The notes under the pieces were generated by a model. That model searched no databases, was not told the DNA's origin, and worked only from the letters and a program-made list of their open reading frames with translations. From Pseudomonas sp. DG56-2 (GTDB lineage Bacteria > Pseudomonadota > Gammaproteobacteria > Pseudomonadales > Pseudomonadaceae), in NCBI RefSeq assembly GCF_004803755.1, contig NZ_CP032311.1:3798501-3862500 (forward strand): 64,000 bases of DNA, written 5' to 3'. Of the stretch, positions 55,512 through 64,000 are shown one piece after another. The position numbers were made by a program, and so were the translations under genes. Every line of letters begins with the position of its first letter. Within the stretch, counting starts at the first letter, position 1.

Positions 55512-56660
55512 CTATAGCTCTAGCCCGACTTTCAATAACGCACCATCACTGTCATCGGTCAGGACGTATAGATAGCCATCCGGTCCCACGCGGACATCGC
55601 GGATTCGCGCTTCGAGTTCACCCAAAAGGCGTTCTTCGTGCACGATCTTGTCACCATCCAACTCCAGGCGGATCAACGCCTGGCTTGCCAGGGCGCCGAT
55701 GAACAGGTTGTGATCCCAGGCCTTGAAACGTGGATGGTCATAGAACGCCATACCGCTGATAGCGGGCGACTTTTCCCAGACATGATGAGGGTCGATCATG
55801 CCGTCTACATGTTCGCCCTTGGCTTCAGGGATTGGCAGCAAGGTGTAATTGATGCCGTGGGTTGCGACAGGCCAGCCGTAGTTTTTACCCGCCTTGGGCA
55901 GGTTGATCTCATCGCCACCACGTGGGCCGTGCTCGTTGGTCCACAACTCGCCTGTCCACGGATTGAGCGCGGCGCCCTGCTGATTGCGATGACCGAATGA
56001 CCAAATCTGCGGACGCACGTTGTCCTGGCCAATAAAAGGGTTGTCCTTGGGCACAGTGCCATCCGGGAGGATACGCACGACCTTGCCTTGCAGTTTGTCG
56101 AGGTCCTGGGCGGTCGGACGTTGATTGTTTTCTCCCAGGGCGATGAACAGGTAGCCATCACGGTCGAACACCAACCGCGAACCAAAATGGATGCCACTGG
56201 AAAGCTTCGGTAGCTGGCGGAAAATGACGTTGAAATCTTCAAGCTTGGCCATGTCGGCAGACAAACGCCCACGCCCCACAGCGGTACCTGCTTTACCGTC
56301 CTCACCTCCCCCTTCGGCATAACTGAGATAAACCATGCGATCCTGCTTGAAGGTCGGCGACAAGACCACATCCAGCAACCCGCCTTGCCCTTCAGCCCAC
56401 ACGTGCGGGACGCCAGCCAATGGTGCGCCCACCTTGCCCTCGACACTGACGATGCGCAGGTTGCCCACACGCTCGGTTACCAACATGCCCTTGTTATCGG
56501 GCAAAAATGCCAGCGCCCACGGGTTACTCAGGCCCTCAGCCAATGTGCTGACTTTGACGGTGCCCTCTTCGCTTTTAAAGGTACGCTCGGGGGCGGCATG
56601 GGCCAGCAGCGGTAGCAGCGTCGCGGCCAGCAAAGTGGGGATCCAGGTACGTACGGGCAT
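55512..56660 (-). CDS. PQQ-dependent aldose sugar dehydrogenase family protein
   Basis: This 382-aa exported protein (signal peptide ends 'LLAHAAPE') has the six-bladed glucose/sorbosone dehydrogenase fold: 'SNPWALAFLPDNKGMLVTER', 'GIHFGSRLVFDRDGYLFIALG', 'GHRNQQGAALNPWTGELWTNEHGPRGGDEIN' (seen as GHRNQQGAALNPWTGELW and TNEHGPRGGDEIN) and 'NYGWP'. It is the YliI/Asd type, which oxidises aldoses with PQQ. It lies 30 bp after the small secreted-protein gene and is probably co-transcribed with it. Confidence 0.92.
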   Translation of the reverse strand: MPVRTWIPTLLAATLLPLLAHAAPERTFKSEEGTVKVSTLAEGLSNPWALAFLPDNKGMLVTERVGNLRIVSVEGKVGAPLAGVPHVWAEGQGGLLDVVLSPTFKQDRMVYLSYAEGGGEDGKAGTAVGRGRLSADMAKLEDFNVIFRQLPKLSSGIHFGSRLVFDRDGYLFIALGENNQRPTAQDLDKLQGKVVRILPDGTVPKDNPFIGQDNVRPQIWSFGHRNQQGAALNPWTGELWTNEHGPRGGDEINLPKAGKNYGWPVATHGINYTLLPIPEAKGEHVDGMIDPHHVWEKSPAISGMAFYDHPRFKAWDHNLFIGALASQALIRLELDGDKIVHEERLLGELEARIRDVRVGPDGYLYVLTDDSDGALLKVGLEL

Positions 56661-56690
56661 TAGCGTTTCCTTCCAGGGAGTGTCTGCCGA

Positions 56691-57020
56691 TCAAGGCATG
56701 CGAGGCGATTCGCGCGGCGGTCGGGTGGGTTCCAGGCGCGGTGGCGTCTGCTCACGGCGGATGTTTTCACCATTGCCGATGCCACGATTTTCAAGGGTTG
56801 GCGGACGCAGCACAGGTTGGGTCGAAGGACCGCGCACCGCCGGTGTGGCCGGTACGCTGCCTTGGCGGCTATTGGGATTGGCACGCATGATTGGACTGTT
56901 GTAGGGATTGTTCGCCGAGCCAGCCACCTGCAGCGGCGCTACAGCTTGCGCAGCCTGTACCGGGGTGCCGAACAGCACGGCCAAAGACAGGCCAAGCCAG
57001 CCCACCATTGATGTGTTCAC
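56691..57020 (-). CDS. Small secreted Pro/Asn-rich protein
   Basis: This 109-aa protein has a signal peptide ending near 'GTPVQA' and a low-complexity mature part rich in Pro, Arg and Asn ('SANNPYNSPIMRANPNSRQG', 'RREQTPPRLEPTRPPRESPR'). I do not recognise the family. AGGAGG with 7 nt spacing selects GTG 57018-57020 over the longer frame. It lies upstream of the PQQ-dehydrogenase-like gene on the same strand. Confidence 0.75.
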   Translation of the reverse strand: MNTSMVGWLGLSLAVLFGTPVQAAQAVAPLQVAGSANNPYNSPIMRANPNSRQGSVPATPAVRGPSTQPVLRPPTLENRGIGNGENIRREQTPPRLEPTRPPRESPRMP

Positions 57021-57132
57021 GGTAATACCTCCTGCGCGAAATGACGCGCCCAAGCATTTGGATAGCCTAAGGCGCGTCAGGTTCGTCAGGAAATAACGAT
57101 TTTCCCTACAGGTAATTCATTTTGTTTCCGCT

Positions 57133-58098
57133 TCAACTATCAACCTTGTGCCGAGCGGCATACAGGCAGAGCATTTCCATGGCCAACGTCGATCCAGCCA
57201 GGGCGGTTATATCGGCATGATCGTAAGCGGGCGCAACTTCCACCAGATCCATGCCCACCAGGTTGATCCCGCGCAACCCACCAAGAATTTCCAGCGCCTG
57301 CACGGTGGTGAGGCCACCACATACCGGGGTGCCAGTGCCTGGCGCATAGGCTGGATCCAGACAGTCGATATCAAAGGTCAGGTACACAGGATTGTCGCCC
57401 ACCCGCTGGCGGATCGATTCGATGATTGCCTGGCAGCCACGCTGGTGTACCTGGCGCGCATCCAGCACGGCAAAGCCTTGGGTATCATCGTTGGTGGTCC
57501 GCAAACCAATCTGCACCGAGCGTGATGGATCGACCACCCCCTCGCGAGCCGCGTGCCAGAACATGGTGCCGTGGTCGACGCGCCCGCCGCCTTCCTCGCA
57601 CGGCCAGGTATCGCTGTGAGCATCGAAGTGGATCAATGACAGCGCCCCATGCTTACGCGCGTGAGCCTTGAGCAGCGGGTAGCTGATGAAGTGATCGCCG
57701 CCCAGGGTGAGCATGGCGCAGCCAGCCTCGAGAATCTGTTCAGCATGCGCCTGGATGCTATCGGGTATCGTCTGCGGGCTGCCATAGTCGAAGTTGCAGT
57801 CACCATAATCAATCACTGCCAAATGGTCGAAGGGGTCGAATTCCCACGGCCAATGACGCGCCCAGGCCTGCTGCACCGAGGCACTGCGGATGGCCCGTGG
57901 GCCAAAGCGTGCCCCCGGACGGTTGCTGGTGGCGGTATCGAACGGCACGCCGCTGACCACCACGTCCACGCCGCGCAAGTCACGTGTGTAACGGCGGCGG
58001 GAAAAGCTGGTGATACCGGCAAAGGTGTTTTCGGCGACAGTGCCATACAGACTGTCTCGGGTTATAGCCTGGTCGTTGTCGGGGGCGAGATCCATCAT
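57133..58098 (-). CDS. speB: Agmatinase / ureohydrolase
   Basis: This 321-aa arginase-fold enzyme has the binuclear manganese ligands in 'LGGDHFISYP', 'IHFDAHSDTW' and 'TFDIDCLDPAYAPGTGTP'. Its sequence follows E. coli SpeB closely ('GVPFDTATSNRPGARFGP', 'WPWEFD', 'VDHGTMFWHAAREGV'), so agmatinase (agmatine to putrescine and urea) is favoured; guanidinobutyrase activity cannot be excluded. It starts 19 bp after a polyamine-type binding protein gene, with AGGA 5 nt before ATG. The operon suggests uptake and use of agmatine or related guanidino compounds. Confidence 0.88.
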   Translation of the reverse strand: MMDLAPDNDQAITRDSLYGTVAENTFAGITSFSRRRYTRDLRGVDVVVSGVPFDTATSNRPGARFGPRAIRSASVQQAWARHWPWEFDPFDHLAVIDYGDCNFDYGSPQTIPDSIQAHAEQILEAGCAMLTLGGDHFISYPLLKAHARKHGALSLIHFDAHSDTWPCEEGGGRVDHGTMFWHAAREGVVDPSRSVQIGLRTTNDDTQGFAVLDARQVHQRGCQAIIESIRQRVGDNPVYLTFDIDCLDPAYAPGTGTPVCGGLTTVQALEILGGLRGINLVGMDLVEVAPAYDHADITALAGSTLAMEMLCLYAARHKVDS

Positions 58099-58117
58099 CG
58101 AGTTCCTGTGCTACGGG

Positions 58118-59197
58118 TTATTGGCGGCTGCGGAACGTGGTCCACAGACGGGTACGTTGGCGCATGTCGGCCAGGCTCATGCTGCGATCGGCAAACAGGC
58201 GGGCTCGCACTTCGCTGGAAGGGTAGATATCCGGGTCATTGCGCACGCTATCGTCGACCAATGCAGTAGCGGCCTGGTTGGCATTGGCAAAGAACAGTGT
58301 GTTGGTCAACGGCGCCACCGACTCGGGACGCAACATGAACGCAATGAATGCGCGCGCCGCCTCTGGGTGTGGGGCGTCCTTGGGAATCACCAGGTTGTCC
58401 TGCCAGATCAGCGTGCCCTCACGGGGAATTCGATAGATAACCTGGTACGTCTTGGCGGCAGCCCTGGCTTGCTCGGCAGCCATAGCGGCATCACCGTTAT
58501 AGGTCAGTGCCAGGCATACACTGCCATTGGCCAGGTCATTGATCTGCCGGCCGTTGGCCACGTAGGCGATGGAGGGTTGTAATTGTTTCAGCAGGGCCTG
58601 AGCTGCAGCGAGGTCATCTTTGTCACGACTGTAGGGGTCCTTGCCCAGGTAATGCAGCGCCACGCCGATCACCTCCTGAGGCGAGTCGGACATGGCTATG
58701 CCGCAGTCCTTGAGCTTGCTGGCGTACTCGGGCTTGAACAACAGGTCCAGGCTGTCGAGCGGCACATCGCCCATGCGCTGGCGAACGGCTTCAAGGTTCA
58801 TCCCAAGGCCCAGGGTGCCCCAGGTGTAGGGCACCGCATACTGGTTGGCGGGATCGGCTTCAGCCAGCTTGGCCAGTAGGTCCTTATCCAGATTGTCGTA
58901 ACCAGGCATCGATTGCGCTTGCAGCGGTTGCAGTGCGCCTGCCACCAGCGCCCTGGCCAGCAGGCTGGAAGACGGCACCACGACGTCATAACCACTGCCA
59001 CCGGTGAGCAACTTGGTTTCCAGGACTTCAGTGGTGTCAAAGGTGTCATAACGCACCTTGTAACCGCTTTCCTTTTCGAAGCGCTGCAAAGTTTGCGGCG
59101 CCACATAATCGGCCCAACTGTAAAGATTGAGCACTTTTTCCTCGGCATGCACCGGCAGGGCCAGGATCAGGGGAAACAACCACAGGGATGTACGCAT
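58118..59197 (-). CDS. Polyamine-type ABC transporter substrate-binding protein
   Basis: This 359-aa periplasmic protein (signal peptide MRTSLWLFPLILALPVHA) is of the PotF/SpuD/SpuE type: 'VLNLYSWADYVAPQTLQRFE', 'GYDVVVPSSSLLARAL', 'YAVPYTWGTLGLGMNLEAV', and 'GSVCLALTYNGDAAMA'. It binds a polyamine or guanidino ligand for import. No permease or ATPase gene is present nearby, so it must use a transporter encoded elsewhere. AAGGTG lies 6 nt before ATG 59195-59197; the frame extends 15 codons further. Confidence 0.9.
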   Translation of the reverse strand: MRTSLWLFPLILALPVHAEEKVLNLYSWADYVAPQTLQRFEKESGYKVRYDTFDTTEVLETKLLTGGSGYDVVVPSSSLLARALVAGALQPLQAQSMPGYDNLDKDLLAKLAEADPANQYAVPYTWGTLGLGMNLEAVRQRMGDVPLDSLDLLFKPEYASKLKDCGIAMSDSPQEVIGVALHYLGKDPYSRDKDDLAAAQALLKQLQPSIAYVANGRQINDLANGSVCLALTYNGDAAMAAEQARAAAKTYQVIYRIPREGTLIWQDNLVIPKDAPHPEAARAFIAFMLRPESVAPLTNTLFFANANQAATALVDDSVRNDPDIYPSSEVRARLFADRSMSLADMRQRTRLWTTFRSRQ

Positions 59198-59246
59198 GTC
59201 GGGCACCTTTTTCAGGGGGTGCCAACAGCATGCCCGCCGCATTACA

Positions 59247-59261
59247 TTGCTAAAATGGCAA
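59247..59261. promoter_or_regulatory. LysR-type operator in the SBP/lysR divergent promoter
   Basis: TTGCTAAAATGGCAA is an inverted repeat TTGC-N7-GCAA containing the T-N11-A motif (T59248, A59260) typical of LysR binding sites. It is in the 100 bp between the two divergent start codons. Confidence 0.65.
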
Positions 59262-59297
59262 GTTACTTAACCTGACATGCACCTGGAGCAATGTTTA

Positions 59298-60188
59298 ATG
59301 CTGGGACAACTGCACGACCTCGACCTGCACTTGTTGCGGTTGTTCGTAACCGTCGTCGAGGCCGGCGGCTTCAGTGCTGCCCAAGGCGTGCTGGGCTTGA
59401 GCCAGCCCAGCATCAGCCAACAGATGGCACGTCTGGAAACCCGCCTTGGCTATCGCCTGTGCAGCCGCGGCAAGGGTGGCTTTCGCCTGACCGCCAAAGG
59501 CGAGGTGTTGCTCAAGGCTACGCGAGAGTTGCTGGTGCAGATTGAAACCTTTCGCCATCAAGCCAATGGTGTGGCTGGACGCTTGCTGGGCGAGGTCAGG
59601 ATAGGTATTTCCGAAGCCCAGGACAGCAGCGTGACGCTGCGCCTGGCGCACGCCATCGAGCGCTTTCGCCAACGCGATGAGTCCGTACGCCTGGAACTGG
59701 TCAGTGCCATGCCGGCCGACCTTGAGCGCCTGCTTTTGCAGCAGCGCCTGGACCTGGCTATCGGCTACTTCTCCGGCAAGCAAGCGGCGTTCGATTACAC
59801 CGCGCTGTTCGAAGAAACCCAACGCTTGTACTGCGCCAACCACCATCCTCTGGCGAGCCAGGCCCAGGTGAACCTGGAGATGTTGCTGGAAGCCGATCAG
59901 GTCGAGCATCCCTACCGATTTCTAGAGAGCCCCGATCCGCTCAGTGGCGGCCGCGCCTGGGCAAGGTCGGAACAGGTGGAAGGTGCACTGACATTCATTC
60001 TGTCCGGGCGTCATATCGGGTATTTACCCTGCCACTTCGCCGCCACCTGGGTCGAACGCGGGCTGTTGCACGCATTGGATCCGGCGCTGAACTTTCAGGT
60101 CCCATTTGCCCTGGCCCGCCATCGCGCCCAAGTGCCCAGCGATGCACAGCAGGCCTTCGAAGAGGACCTACTGGCAGCGTTCACATAA
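59298..60188 (+). CDS. LysR-family transcriptional regulator
   Basis: This 296-aa LysR protein has the HTH ('HLLRLFVTVVEAGGFSAAQ', 'LSQPSISQQMARLETRLGYRL') and an effector domain that includes 'GRHIGYLPCHFAATWVERGLL'. GGAG (59285-59288) with 9 nt spacing selects ATG 59298 over ATG 59277. It is divergent from the binding protein–speB operon with a LysR box between, so it is the likely regulator of that operon. It converges with the TonB receptor gene, 1 bp apart. Confidence 0.92.
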   Translation: MLGQLHDLDLHLLRLFVTVVEAGGFSAAQGVLGLSQPSISQQMARLETRLGYRLCSRGKGGFRLTAKGEVLLKATRELLVQIETFRHQANGVAGRLLGEVRIGISEAQDSSVTLRLAHAIERFRQRDESVRLELVSAMPADLERLLLQQRLDLAIGYFSGKQAAFDYTALFEETQRLYCANHHPLASQAQVNLEMLLEADQVEHPYRFLESPDPLSGGRAWARSEQVEGALTFILSGRHIGYLPCHFAATWVERGLLHALDPALNFQVPFALARHRAQVPSDAQQAFEEDLLAAFT

Positions 60189-60189
60189 A

Positions 60190-62634
60190 TCAGTAGGCCA
60201 TCGACCAGGTCAGAGTGTAGGTACGCCCACGGCCTTGATAGTCATACAAATATTCCGGGCCGTAGGTGGGCGAGTAGAACAAGGTCGCGCGCTGGCCCCA
60301 GACCGTACTGTACTGTTTATCCAGCAGGTTCTGGATACCGGCGCTGAAGGTTCCGAAGCCGGTGTCCTGGCTACCCAGCAGGTCGAAAGTGGTGTAGCCG
60401 TTGATCTTGTGATCGGCATCGTCCTCCAGGGTAAAGGCATGGTTGGCTTGCAGGCGCGCAGTGCGCCCCTCGTCTTTCCAGCCAACGAAGGCAGTGGACT
60501 TGGACAACGATGCATAACGCGCATCACGTTTGATCCAGTCGCCGCTCTTGTCCTCCTCCTCCGAACGCACCACATGCAAGGTGCTGCCCGCCTCCCAACC
60601 GCTTTCGAAGTGACGGGTCAGCGCGCCTTCTAAGCCGAAGTCACGGCTTTTTTGATCCTCGACGTTAATCGTCAAGGTGGCCATGTCGGTGGTGATGATC
60701 TTGTCCGACCAGATGTAATACACCGCAGCCTGAGCATCCCAGTCCAAGTCGGCATAACGCCAGCCCAGCTCCACTTGACGGCTCTTGATCCCGGCCAGCG
60801 GGTTATCCTCGACACTCAATCCAGGCTTGCCGTAATACTTGGCCGGGTCCGGCAGGTCGAAACCTTCGCCATAGTTGCTCCACACCTGGTGACCATTCTT
60901 GAAGTCGTAGATGGCGCCCAGGTTGAACAGATTGACCTGATAATCGTTGGTGCCGCCCGGTACACCCTTGAAGTTGCCGACATCCACGTCCATCTGCTGG
61001 CGTCGGGCCCCTCCGGAGACGGTCAGGTTGTCAGTCGCATGCCAGTCCAACTGGGTGTAGTACGACAGTCCGTCAACTCGATAGCTGGGATAGCGCGCAG
61101 CCTTGCTGGCCTTGTCCAGGTCCAGTCCACCGCTTTCAGATGAGGTCAGCGAATCGAACGTGGTCTGCTCGGCATTGAAGCGTTCGCGATCCAGATCCAC
61201 CCCGTAAGTCAGCTTCAGACTGTCCCATTGCTTGGCAAACAATGCCTTGAGGCTGCTGACTTCAAAGTTCTGCTGTGAAGCGGCAAAGTACACGCCCTTG
61301 GAACCAGCCGGTTTGCCGGGGTTGTAGTACGGGAACGGATAGAAGTTGTCGTCTTCCTTGCGATAGGAAGCCTGCAGGTAGAAGTCCTGACCGAGCACAT
61401 CACTGTGGTGATAATTGGCGTTGAGCAGTAGGCGCTTGGTACGTGGCTCCAGGTCAGTTGAGTAACCACTGCGCAGCTCGGCGTCTTCCAGATCCGACGG
61501 AGCGTTGTGGTGCAAGTTGGGGAAGTAGATCCCGGTGCTGCCGTGGTTGCCCGAATCATAGTACTGAGCCAGCAAGTCGAGGTTCTGCTCGTCGTTGAAC
61601 TTCAGTCCCAGGCTACCCAGCACATCGATGGTGCGGTTGTACTGCAGATCGGTCTGGGTGTTGTCGATAAAGATCTGATCGCCCGCTCCGTCGTAGAACG
61701 CTTCGTTCTGCTCGCCGGAAATACCCAGCCGCGCGTTGATTCGCTCATTGCCGCCGCTCACCGACTGGGCAATACGGGTAGACAGGTCGTCGCTGTTGTT
61801 GAAGCCGCTGCTCGCCCCCAGTTGCGTCTCGAAATGCGCAGGCCCTTCCTCGCCCTTCTTGGTGACAATGTTGATGATACCGCCGGTGGCACCACCGCCG
61901 TAGATAGCGCTGGCGCCGGAGAGTACTTCGACACGCTGGACGTTGAACGGCGAAATGCTGTCGAACTGCCGAGAAAGGCCACGCGAGCTGTTCTGGCTGA
62001 CGCCATCGATCATTACCAGCACGTTGCGCCCGCGCATGTTCTGGCCATAGTTGGTACGCCCTTCGGGTGCCAGGTCCAACCCTGGAACCAACTTGCCGAT
62101 GGCCTCCTTGAGGCTGACGCCGCTGTTGATCTGTTCGTTGAGCTGCTGCTGATCGACGACCCAGACCGTACCGGGGATTTCACTGATCGAGGTACTGGTG
62201 CGCGACGCCACACTGACTTCGATCGGCTTGAGGCTGACGCTTGCCGGCGCTGCTTGAGCCTTGCGCAGAATCACAGTGCGCGAGTCACTGAACTGCCAAC
62301 TCATGCCACTGCCGGCCAGCAGGTTTTGCAATGCCTGGGCGACGCTGTAGCGACCATTGAGCGCCGGGCTGCGCAGGTCGGCAACGTCAGCGGTGGTGTA
62401 CAACAGGTGCAGACCGGCCTGGTCAGCGAACGCGGTAAGGGCCTGATCAAGCGCTTGGGCAGGTACGGCCAGGTTCACTTCGCGATCCAGTTGGGCACTG
62501 GCGGGGGCAGCGTTCACGGCATCGGCCGCCTGAACCAAAACAGGACCGAGCAACGCGGCAAGTGCGGTAGAAGCGAGCAAAGCGTGTTTAAGACTAGCGG
62601 TGGAGCGGGCGATTGGCTTGAGCGAACCCTTCAC
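60190..62634 (-). CDS. TonB-dependent siderophore transducer, IutA/ChtA-like with STN domain
   Basis: This 814-aa outer-membrane protein has a signal peptide, an N-terminal STN signalling domain (residues about 50-125, 'LHLLYTTADVADLRSPALNG'), a plug with 'NMRGRNVLVMIDGVSQNSSR' and 'VEVLSGASAIYGGGATGGIINIVTKKG' (as VEVLSGASAIYGGGATGG and IINIVTKKG), and a barrel ending 'TVWGQRATLFYSPTYGPEYL…YDYQGRGRTYTLTWSMAY'. The plug and C-terminus are close to aerobactin receptor IutA and P. aeruginosa ChtA, so a citrate-hydroxamate siderophore is the likely ligand. GGAAG 6 nt before GTG 62632-62634 sets the start. Confidence 0.9.
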   Translation of the reverse strand: MKGSLKPIARSTASLKHALLASTALAALLGPVLVQAADAVNAAPASAQLDREVNLAVPAQALDQALTAFADQAGLHLLYTTADVADLRSPALNGRYSVAQALQNLLAGSGMSWQFSDSRTVILRKAQAAPASVSLKPIEVSVASRTSTSISEIPGTVWVVDQQQLNEQINSGVSLKEAIGKLVPGLDLAPEGRTNYGQNMRGRNVLVMIDGVSQNSSRGLSRQFDSISPFNVQRVEVLSGASAIYGGGATGGIINIVTKKGEEGPAHFETQLGASSGFNNSDDLSTRIAQSVSGGNERINARLGISGEQNEAFYDGAGDQIFIDNTQTDLQYNRTIDVLGSLGLKFNDEQNLDLLAQYYDSGNHGSTGIYFPNLHHNAPSDLEDAELRSGYSTDLEPRTKRLLLNANYHHSDVLGQDFYLQASYRKEDDNFYPFPYYNPGKPAGSKGVYFAASQQNFEVSSLKALFAKQWDSLKLTYGVDLDRERFNAEQTTFDSLTSSESGGLDLDKASKAARYPSYRVDGLSYYTQLDWHATDNLTVSGGARRQQMDVDVGNFKGVPGGTNDYQVNLFNLGAIYDFKNGHQVWSNYGEGFDLPDPAKYYGKPGLSVEDNPLAGIKSRQVELGWRYADLDWDAQAAVYYIWSDKIITTDMATLTINVEDQKSRDFGLEGALTRHFESGWEAGSTLHVVRSEEEDKSGDWIKRDARYASLSKSTAFVGWKDEGRTARLQANHAFTLEDDADHKINGYTTFDLLGSQDTGFGTFSAGIQNLLDKQYSTVWGQRATLFYSPTYGPEYLYDYQGRGRTYTLTWSMAY

Positions 62635-62656
62635 TGTTTTCTTCCAGGCAAAAGTA

Positions 62657-62675
62657 GTAAATGAGAATGAAATGC
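62657..62675. promoter_or_regulatory. Weak Fur-box-like site upstream of the TonB transducer
   Basis: GTAAATGAGAATGAAATGC matches the 19-bp Fur consensus at 11 positions and contains the AATGAGAATGA core common in Pseudomonas Fur sites. It lies 23 bp before the receptor start codon. The match is moderate. Confidence 0.45.
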
Positions 62676-62783
62676 TGATCAGTCTCACTACGACGATTGG
62701 GCGAAGAAGAACTTGCAGTGCGAAATTGAATATTTTTTAAAGCCACACGCGACCATCACACCATTGGCCAAGACCGGCGAAGA

Positions 62784-63662
62784 TCAATAGACCACTGCCA
62801 ACCAGGGCAAATAAGTGACTTTCAGCCCATAGCGCTGTTCGAGTGTTCGCAACAGGGCGTGTGGATCATCGAGGTCGAACACTCCACTGACCTGCAGGGC
62901 TGCAAGTTGCTGATCGGACAACATAATGCGCCCCTGCTGATAACGCTCAAGCTCCGTCAGTACTTCACGCAACGGCTTGCCGTTGAAGATCAGTTTGCCG
63001 CGCTGCCAAGCAGTCAAAGTTCCGGCATCCGGCGTAACCTGTAGGGTTTGCGACCCCACCTGCGCCTCGCCCTGGGCGATCACCACACGGGTGTGGTCGC
63101 CGTCACGACGCACACTGAACACTGCCTCGCTTCCCTGCACCGCTTCGCCTCCGGCCTCGACGATAAACGGACGCGGGTCATTGGCAGGTTCGAACAGGGC
63201 CTCGCCCGCCGCAAGCATCACGCGCCGGCGGTCGTTACTGAAGTCCACCGACAGCGCACTGCCACTGTTGAGCAACACTCGCGAGCCATCCGCCAACGTG
63301 ATGTGCTGCTGTTGGCCGACGCGGGTGTGATAATCGGCCAGCAACGCCGGGGCCTGTTGCCAGCTGCCGTAACCTGCCACGGCCAACACCAGCGACGCCG
63401 CCAACGCCACGCCCCAACGCCGACGCGGTGCTGGATCGGCTGTCAACGCCGTGGCCGCATGGGTCTGGCCCAAGTCGCCCCATAAGGCTTCGGCCTCTCG
63501 CGCCGCTTCGGCGTGCGCCGCGCTGAGCTGACACCAACGCCGATACCGCGCAAGATCGGCCTCACTGGCATTACCCGAGTGCAGCAAGACCTGCCAGTCG
63601 AGGGCATCGTCGGATAAATCACTGATGGGTTGCGATGGAGGCATGGCAAGAACATCAATCAT
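62784..63662 (-). CDS. FecR-family anti-sigma factor
   Basis: This 292-aa protein has the FecR layout: an N-terminal cytoplasmic domain with 'DDALDWQVLLHSGNASEADLARYRRW' (as DDALDWQVLLHSGNAS and EADLARYRRW), one membrane helix near 85-105 ('WGVALAASLVLAVAGYGSW'), and a periplasmic FecR domain ('LADGSRVLLNSGSALSVDFS', 'GEALFEPANDPRPFIVEAG'). It passes the signal from the loaded receptor to the sigma factor. The frame extends upstream; ATG 63660-63662 overlaps the sigma gene stop by 8 bases. Confidence 0.92.
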   Translation of the reverse strand: MIDVLAMPPSQPISDLSDDALDWQVLLHSGNASEADLARYRRWCQLSAAHAEAAREAEALWGDLGQTHAATALTADPAPRRRWGVALAASLVLAVAGYGSWQQAPALLADYHTRVGQQQHITLADGSRVLLNSGSALSVDFSNDRRRVMLAAGEALFEPANDPRPFIVEAGGEAVQGSEAVFSVRRDGDHTRVVIAQGEAQVGSQTLQVTPDAGTLTAWQRGKLIFNGKPLREVLTELERYQQGRIMLSDQQLAALQVSGVFDLDDPHALLRTLEQRYGLKVTYLPWLAVVY

Positions 63663-64000
63663 GGTTGTGTTTGAGCCAGTCACGGCAATGGCGCAGGGCC
63701 TGGCCGATGTATTTTGCCACCATGCTTTCGGAAACGCCCAGTTGTTGTGCAATCTGCGCCTGGGTCAATCCTTCTACACGGTTGAGCAACAGTGCCTGGC
63801 GGGCATTGGGCGAAAGCTGCAGTAACGCTTCGTCCAATTGTTCGAGGCGTTCACGGGCGAGCAAGGCGGCCTCCGGCACTGGCGCCGGGCATGGCAGTTG
63901 GCGCACCGCGTCGACGTCGTCCAGGCTGCCGGCCAAACGCTGCTCACGTCGCAACGTATCAATAGCAAGGTTGCCTGCCACACGGAAGATGAAGCGACGC
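63655..64000 (-). CDS. FecI-type ECF sigma factor (partial at right edge)
   Basis: The C-terminal 115 residues of an iron-starvation ECF sigma factor are present; the N-terminus lies past the edge. The visible part starts in region 2 ('RRFIFRVAGNLAIDTLRRE') and includes region 4 with 'LSPNARQALLLNRVEGLTQAQIAQQLGVSESMV' (as LSPNARQALLLNRVEG and LTQAQIAQQLGVSESMV). It overlaps the anti-sigma gene, giving the standard fecI-fecR-receptor order. The GTG at 63981 is an internal Val codon and not a start. Confidence 0.92.
   Translation of the reverse strand, partial: RRFIFRVAGNLAIDTLRREQRLAGSLDDVDAVRQLPCPAPVPEAALLARERLEQLDEALLQLSPNARQALLLNRVEGLTQAQIAQQLGVSESMVAKYIGQALRHCRDWLKHNHD

Overview
The window looks like chromosome of a Pseudomonas of the P. 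putida group. The evidence is the aceA–nuo neighbourhood, the fused nuoCD gene, the CrcY-type small RNA between mvaB and an mgtC-family gene, a PvdQ-type acylase beside a small Fur-like winged-helix gene, a MerR/LiuR regulator, and GC-rich codon use with AGGAG-type ribosome sites. The species assignment is inference from memory of those families; no search was run. No rRNA, tRNA, CRISPR array or IS element was seen.

Layout. 1-3600: the tail of an unrecognised gene, a small secreted secretin-N-like protein, isocitrate lyase (aceA) behind a ~490 bp regulatory region, and a YhhN-type membrane protein. 3600-18960: a complete 13-gene respiratory complex I operon (nuoA-B-CD-E-F-G-H-I-J-K-L-M-N) closed by a strong terminator; a Fur-box-like palindrome lies 255 bp before nuoA. 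18960-20990: a small P2-like phage remnant (Ogr/Delta zinc finger, CI-type repressor, holin, head-completion gpL) with an HTH-only LuxR-type protein. 21195-27260: a TonB receptor, then an FNR-paralogue operon (fnr, unknown ORF, AI-2E-family permease) divergent from trhP, which has a perfect FNR/Anr box placed like a class II activator site. 27275-31190: pvdQ, a PA2384-like winged-helix gene, a two-TM mini-protein and a Mor-type regulator.

31267-37400: a GNAT acetyltransferase followed by tamA and tamB (autotransporter/outer-membrane translocation module). 37560-42250: xthA, a PstS/OmpA chimera behind three tandem PHO half-sites, a TerC-family protein with a leader that can fold in two competing ways, and an acyl-CoA dehydrogenase divergent from a LysR regulator. 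43400-45830: liuR, mvaB, the sigma-54-dependent RNA CrcY, and an mgtC-family gene. 45960-49940: DUF3203, an orphan ccoG, a MocR regulator, and an SDR oxidoreductase. 50130-53680: a copper operon (copA, copB, a DUF411 protein, yqaA-like).

53680-64000: dinB-family, zapE paralogue, sugar-dehydrogenase-like and a small secreted protein on the minus strand; then a polyamine-type binding protein with speB, divergent from a LysR regulator; finally an IutA/ChtA-like TonB transducer with its FecR-type anti-sigma factor and a FecI-type sigma factor that runs off the right edge.

Themes: central carbon and respiratory metabolism (aceA, nuo, CrcY), iron acquisition and signalling (two TonB receptors, FecIR, pvdQ), copper handling (cop, ccoG), and oxygen response (fnr/trhP). 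The most notable non-coding elements are CrcY, the FNR box of trhP, the PHO box at 38412, the Fur-like palindrome at 3686 and the terC leader.
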